44,960 nt of DNA from Actinomycetota bacterium (lineage in GTDB: Bacteria > Actinomycetota > Actinomycetes > Mycobacteriales > Pseudonocardiaceae), in contig JAJPIR010000174.1 in NCBI GenBank assembly GCA_021324675.1, positions 1-44,960 of the forward strand, written 5' to 3'. The notes beneath the pieces were generated by a model, which saw nothing but the letters and a program-made list of their open reading frames with translations, did no database searches and was not told where the DNA came from. Both the position numbers and the translations under genes were made by a program. Below are positions 41,708 to 44,960 of this stretch, piece after piece (within the stretch, counting starts at the first letter, position 1; every line of letters begins with the position of its first letter).

Positions 41708-42748
41708 ATGACCGAAGCCCTCCGCCTCTGGATTCGTCATGAGGTACGCGCCACCGAGCGCCGCGCGCCCCTCGTGCCCGCAGACGCCCGGCTGCTGATC
41801 GAACGCGGGATCCCGGTGACGGTCGAGGATTCTCCGCAGCGGGTGTTCCCGATCGCCGATTACGCCGCGGTCGGATGCCGGATTGCCGAGCCGGGTAGCT
41901 GGGTGGATGCGCCCGACGAGGAGTGCATCGTCGGATTGAAGGAATTGCCCGATGCGCCAGCGGCGCTGCGCCACCGTCACGTGTTCTTCGGCCACGCCTA
42001 TAAAGGGCAGCGCGGCGGTCGCCAGCTGTTGCGCCGGTTCACCGCGGGGGGCGGCACCTTGTTCGATCTTGAGTACCTGGTAGATGGCCGGGGGCACCGG
42101 CTAGCCGCGTTCGGGTACTGGGCGGGCTACGCCGGCGGTGCGCTCGCGGTCCTGCACCACCAGGGGCGGCTCAGCTCGCCGTTGCAGCCGGCGGCGAAGG
42201 AGGCGCTCGACGCGGTGTTAGCGCGATCGCGCCGGGTGGTGGCACCCCGGGCGCTGATCGTCGGCGCCTTCGGGCGGTGCGGGCGCGGTGCGCAGGCAGC
42301 TTTGGCCACCGCCGGCATCACGCCAACCTGCTGGGGTCTTGAGGAAACCGAGACCGTGGACCGGGCTGCCCTGCTTGCACACGACATCCTGATCAACGCG
42401 GTACTGGTCACCGAACCGGCACCGCCTTTTCTCACTTCGGCGGATCTGCAAGATCCGGACCGCCAGCTGATCGTCATTTCCGACGTCACGTGTGACGTCA
42501 CGTCGCCCTGCAACATGCTCCCCTTCAATAACCGCACCACCAGCTGGTCGGCACCCACCCGCCGGCTCTGTGACGGGCCGCCACCGCTGGACATCATCGC
42601 CATCGACAACCTGCCCGCACTGTTGCCGCGGGAGGCGAGTATCGCCTTCAGCGCCGATCTCCGGCCGCACCTGGCGTCGTTGGGCAGCTCGGAGCCGTGG
42701 CAGCGCTGCCGGCGTACCTTTCACCGCGAGCTGGCTCGCGCCGGCTAG
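41708..42748 (+). CDS. Saccharopine dehydrogenase-like protein (NAD+, L-lysine-forming type)
   Basis: A 346-residue oxidoreductase. The N-terminus LWIRHEVRATERRAPLVPAD is the conserved RxExxxxERR substrate-binding region of LYS1/alanine-dehydrogenase-type enzymes. HVFFGHAYKGQ and LFDLEYLVD follow. The nucleotide-binding turn reads ALIVGAFGRCGRGAQAALAT, and ISDVTCDVTSPCNMLPF and IIAIDNLPALLPREAS match fungal-type saccharopine dehydrogenase. It may act in lysine degradation or synthesis through saccharopine; the bacterial role is less certain. The start is ATG 41708. Confidence 0.87.
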   Translation: MTEALRLWIRHEVRATERRAPLVPADARLLIERGIPVTVEDSPQRVFPIADYAAVGCRIAEPGSWVDAPDEECIVGLKELPDAPAALRHRHVFFGHAYKGQRGGRQLLRRFTAGGGTLFDLEYLVDGRGHRLAAFGYWAGYAGGALAVLHHQGRLSSPLQPAAKEALDAVLARSRRVVAPRALIVGAFGRCGRGAQAALATAGITPTCWGLEETETVDRAALLAHDILINAVLVTEPAPPFLTSADLQDPDRQLIVISDVTCDVTSPCNMLPFNNRTTSWSAPTRRLCDGPPPLDIIAIDNLPALLPREASIAFSADLRPHLASLGSSEPWQRCRRTFHRELARAG

Positions 42749-42764
42749 TTGACGCTAGTACCTG

Positions 42765-44951
42765 CTAGTTCCGGGCGTCTGCGTAACGCGCCAGTTCAGC
42801 CAGCTGGATCGGGTCCAGGGAGGGGCGAACGGTGACCCGGGCGGTCGCCAGCTGCTCGGACGTCACCTCGGTCGCGTCCAGGGATTGCCGCATTGCAGTC
42901 AACGCAGCTTCACGGATCAATGCCCCGCAATCCGCCGCCGAGTAACCGGCCAGCTCAGCGGCGAGTGCATCGAGATCGACATCAGCGGCCAGGGGGGTGT
43001 TGCGGGCAGCAGCGCGCAGGATGGCGGCGCGGGCCTGCGCGTCTGGCGGTGGCACGTACACCAGGCGTTCTAACCGGCCGGGACGCAGCAATGCCGGGTC
43101 AATCAGCTCGGGACGGTTGGTGGCACCGAGCACGACCACGTCACGCATCGGTTCCACCCCGTCCAGCTCGGTGAGCAGGGCGGCTACCACCCGATCGGCG
43201 ACCCCGGCGCCTCCAGCGTCTGGGGACCCGCCGCGACGCGGGGCCAGCGCGTCGACTTCGTCGAGGAACACCAGCGCAGGGGCGGCATCGCGGGCCCGGC
43301 GAAACAATTCCCGCACTGCCCGTTCCGATTCCCCGACCCACTTGTCCAGCAGCTCTGCCCCCTTGACCGAGAACACATTCAGCGCACCCGACCCGGCCAG
43401 CGCCCTGACCAGGAAAGTTTTGCCGCAACCGGGTGGGCCGTAGAGCAGCACCCCGCGCGGCGGGTCGACGCCGAGGCGGGTGAACGAATCGGGGTAGCGC
43501 AGCGGCCACAACACGGCCTCGGTCAGTGCCTGCTTGGTCTGCACCATGTCGCCGACCTCGTCGAGGGTCAGCCCACCGGTGAGGACGGTGCTGGATGTGG
43601 ACATCGACACCGGTCGCACGGTGTCCAGCGCGTCGACCAGATCCTGCTGGGTGATCGTCAGCTCGGTCTCGGTACCGGATGCGTGGCGTAGCGCGGCCCG
43701 CACCGCTGCCTCCCGGCGCAGCGCCACGAGGTCGGCTGCGACGAATCCGGGAGTGCGCTCACCGATCGAGGCCAGGTCAACGCCGGTGACCAGCGGCACC
43801 GCAGTCAGCAGCACCCGCAGCAGTTCCGTCCGGGTGCGCGCATCCGGTAGCGGTATGGACAGCTCGCGGTCGACGAGATCGGGCGCGCGCAGCCGGGGAT
43901 CAACCGACTCCGGGTGCGCGGTGGTGACGACCAGCGCGACATCGTTCAACGCTGGCGCCAGGGTGTCGAGTACGACGGTGGCCAGCGGCGGCGGGTTGCT
44001 GGCCGGCAGCAGCGCCTCGACGTCGGTGATCAGCAGCACGCCGGGCCGGCGCTGCCGGGCGGCGGTGATGGCCTGCTGCACCCGCCGGGCGGCGTCACCG
44101 GGTTGCAGTGCCGCCGCGCTCGGGGCGGCCAGCTCCACCAGGTGGGCCCCGGTGTCGCGGGCCACCGCACGCACCATTGTCGCCTTACCAACGCCTTCGG
44201 GGCCGTGCACCGCGACCCCGAGACGGGTGCTGGCGCCCAGCCTGCGCAGCAGCTCGGGGCGGTGGAAGGTGAGCTCCAACCACTCGGCCAGCCGCCGGGC
44301 GGCGTCCTGGGCGCCGACCAGGTCGGCCACCGCCGGGGCTGGTAGCTCCGGGCTTGGGTCACTTTGCGGTGGCTGCTCTGGTTTTCCCGCGGAGCGCTGG
44401 CCGCCTCGCCAACCGATCACCGTGGACGGGTGCGGCGCCACCGGTCCAGCCGGGTCGGTGGCGGTCACGGTGAGCAGTTCGCTGGTCCAGCTGACCCCGA
44501 TCGCGGCGGCCAGCCGGCTGCGCGCAGTGCTGGCATCCGACCCCGGGGCCACATCCTGGGGCAGCAGAGACACGGCATCCCCGGCGGTGACAACCTTGCC
44601 GGCCAGAGCCAGCCGCAGCGTCTCCGGGCTGACCACGCGGCTGACCAGAGTGGACCCGGCGACGGTGATCGAGCGTGCGGCCGGTACCTGCACCGGCGCG
44701 ACCACCACTTCTGACCCGTCGATCAGCCCCAGGTTGGACAGTGTCAGGTCGTCGAGCAGCGCGATACCGGGAGCGGTCTGCCCGGCTGCGGCCAGCGCTG
44801 CGCTGGCCCGTGCACCCGTCAGCCGTACCGCGTCCCACGGCCGCAAGCCCAGTGCGTCGAGTACCTCCGGGTGCAGCCGCACCACGCCCCGCCGGGCGTC
44901 TGCCGCAGAGGTGCTGAGCCTGGCGGTCAGCGTGATCTGCGGCGCGCTCAC
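42765..44951 (-). CDS. Cdc48/VCP-like AAA ATPase with two AAA domains
   Basis: A 728-residue protein. The N-terminal region (1-180) resembles the Cdc48 N-domain (double-psi barrel plus a second lobe). The first AAA module has a weakened Walker A, GPEGVGKA (250-257, Ala instead of Thr), and Walker B ITDVEA (308-313, Val where Glu is expected), so it probably binds but poorly hydrolyses ATP. The second is complete: GPPGCGKT (505-512), FLDEVDA (562-568), then LGATNRPELIDPALLRPGRL with arginine fingers. It likely unfolds or remodels proteins as a hexamer. The GTG start at 44951 is nine bases from the window edge. It converges with the saccharopine dehydrogenase-like gene. Confidence 0.92.
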   Translation of the reverse strand: MSAPQITLTARLSTSAADARRGVVRLHPEVLDALGLRPWDAVRLTGARASAALAAAGQTAPGIALLDDLTLSNLGLIDGSEVVVAPVQVPAARSITVAGSTLVSRVVSPETLRLALAGKVVTAGDAVSLLPQDVAPGSDASTARSRLAAAIGVSWTSELLTVTATDPAGPVAPHPSTVIGWRGGQRSAGKPEQPPQSDPSPELPAPAVADLVGAQDAARRLAEWLELTFHRPELLRRLGASTRLGVAVHGPEGVGKATMVRAVARDTGAHLVELAAPSAAALQPGDAARRVQQAITAARQRRPGVLLITDVEALLPASNPPPLATVVLDTLAPALNDVALVVTTAHPESVDPRLRAPDLVDRELSIPLPDARTRTELLRVLLTAVPLVTGVDLASIGERTPGFVAADLVALRREAAVRAALRHASGTETELTITQQDLVDALDTVRPVSMSTSSTVLTGGLTLDEVGDMVQTKQALTEAVLWPLRYPDSFTRLGVDPPRGVLLYGPPGCGKTFLVRALAGSGALNVFSVKGAELLDKWVGESERAVRELFRRARDAAPALVFLDEVDALAPRRGGSPDAGGAGVADRVVAALLTELDGVEPMRDVVVLGATNRPELIDPALLRPGRLERLVYVPPPDAQARAAILRAAARNTPLAADVDLDALAAELAGYSAADCGALIREAALTAMRQSLDATEVTSEQLATARVTVRPSLDPIQLAELARYADARN

Positions 44952-44960
44952 GACCGCCGA

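Overview
The window is high-GC actinobacterial chromosome. Short intergenic gaps, GTG starts and many 4-bp ATGA/GTGA gene overlaps are seen throughout. Several genes are typical of Actinobacteria: a DesA-type acyl-ACP desaturase, DUF3159, DUF3263, a LytR C-terminal domain protein and a Cdc48-like AAA ATPase. From memory, the order thiE - thiO-thiS-thiG - lipoproteins - thiD/thiC ... def - DUF3263 - LytR_C - Cdc48-like ATPase matches the core order of Mycobacterium tuberculosis (about Rv0414c to Rv0435c). A member of the Mycobacteriales/Pseudonocardiales is therefore likely, but the species cannot be named from sequence alone.

Layout. 1-7.4 kb is housekeeping and membrane genes: the 5' end of glpX, a gluconokinase, a DUF2064 protein, a membrane-anchored molybdopterin oxidoreductase, a PadR regulator coupled to a DUF4383 membrane protein, an acyltransferase, an acyl-ACP desaturase and a DUF3159 protein. 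7.5-17 kb holds a secreted S1 protease, a 31-bp tandem repeat and the thiamine genes (thiE; thiO-thiS-thiG behind a TPP riboswitch; thiC-thiD behind a second TPP riboswitch). A beta-lactamase-like lipoprotein and an FAD monooxygenase lie between them. 17-20.9 kb is a probable regulatory block: a small ORF, an ImmA/IrrE-type metallopeptidase, an MAB_1171c-like membrane protein, an amidohydrolase and an XRE regulator.

21.4-35.8 kb is the highlight, an apparently uncharacterised hybrid RiPP gene cluster. A 47-residue precursor candidate is followed by a 2-oxoglutarate/Fe(II) oxygenase, a B12-dependent radical SAM protein, a DUF5825-like protein, a second 2OG oxygenase, an MmgE/PrpD-family protein, a TOMM leader-binding ThiF-like protein, a YcaO cyclodehydratase, a SagB-type FMN dehydrogenase, an active/inactive M16 protease pair, a methyltransferase, a lipase-like hydrolase and an MFS exporter. 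All are on the + strand and mostly translationally coupled. The precursor has no Cys but has three Ser-Ser pairs spaced exactly nine residues apart, which points to an oxazol(in)e-type peptide with extra C-methylation, hydroxylation and methylation. The cluster ends at a large nested inverted repeat.

35.9-38.9 kb, on the - strand, is a small operon resembling parts of a methylamine-dehydrogenase locus (MauE-like, MauD-like and light-chain-like proteins) with no heavy chain or MauG in the window. 39-45 kb returns to core genes: an HtrA-like protease, peptide deformylase, DUF3263, LytR_C, a saccharopine dehydrogenase-like protein and a two-domain AAA ATPase. No tRNA, rRNA, CRISPR, transposase or integrase was recognised.
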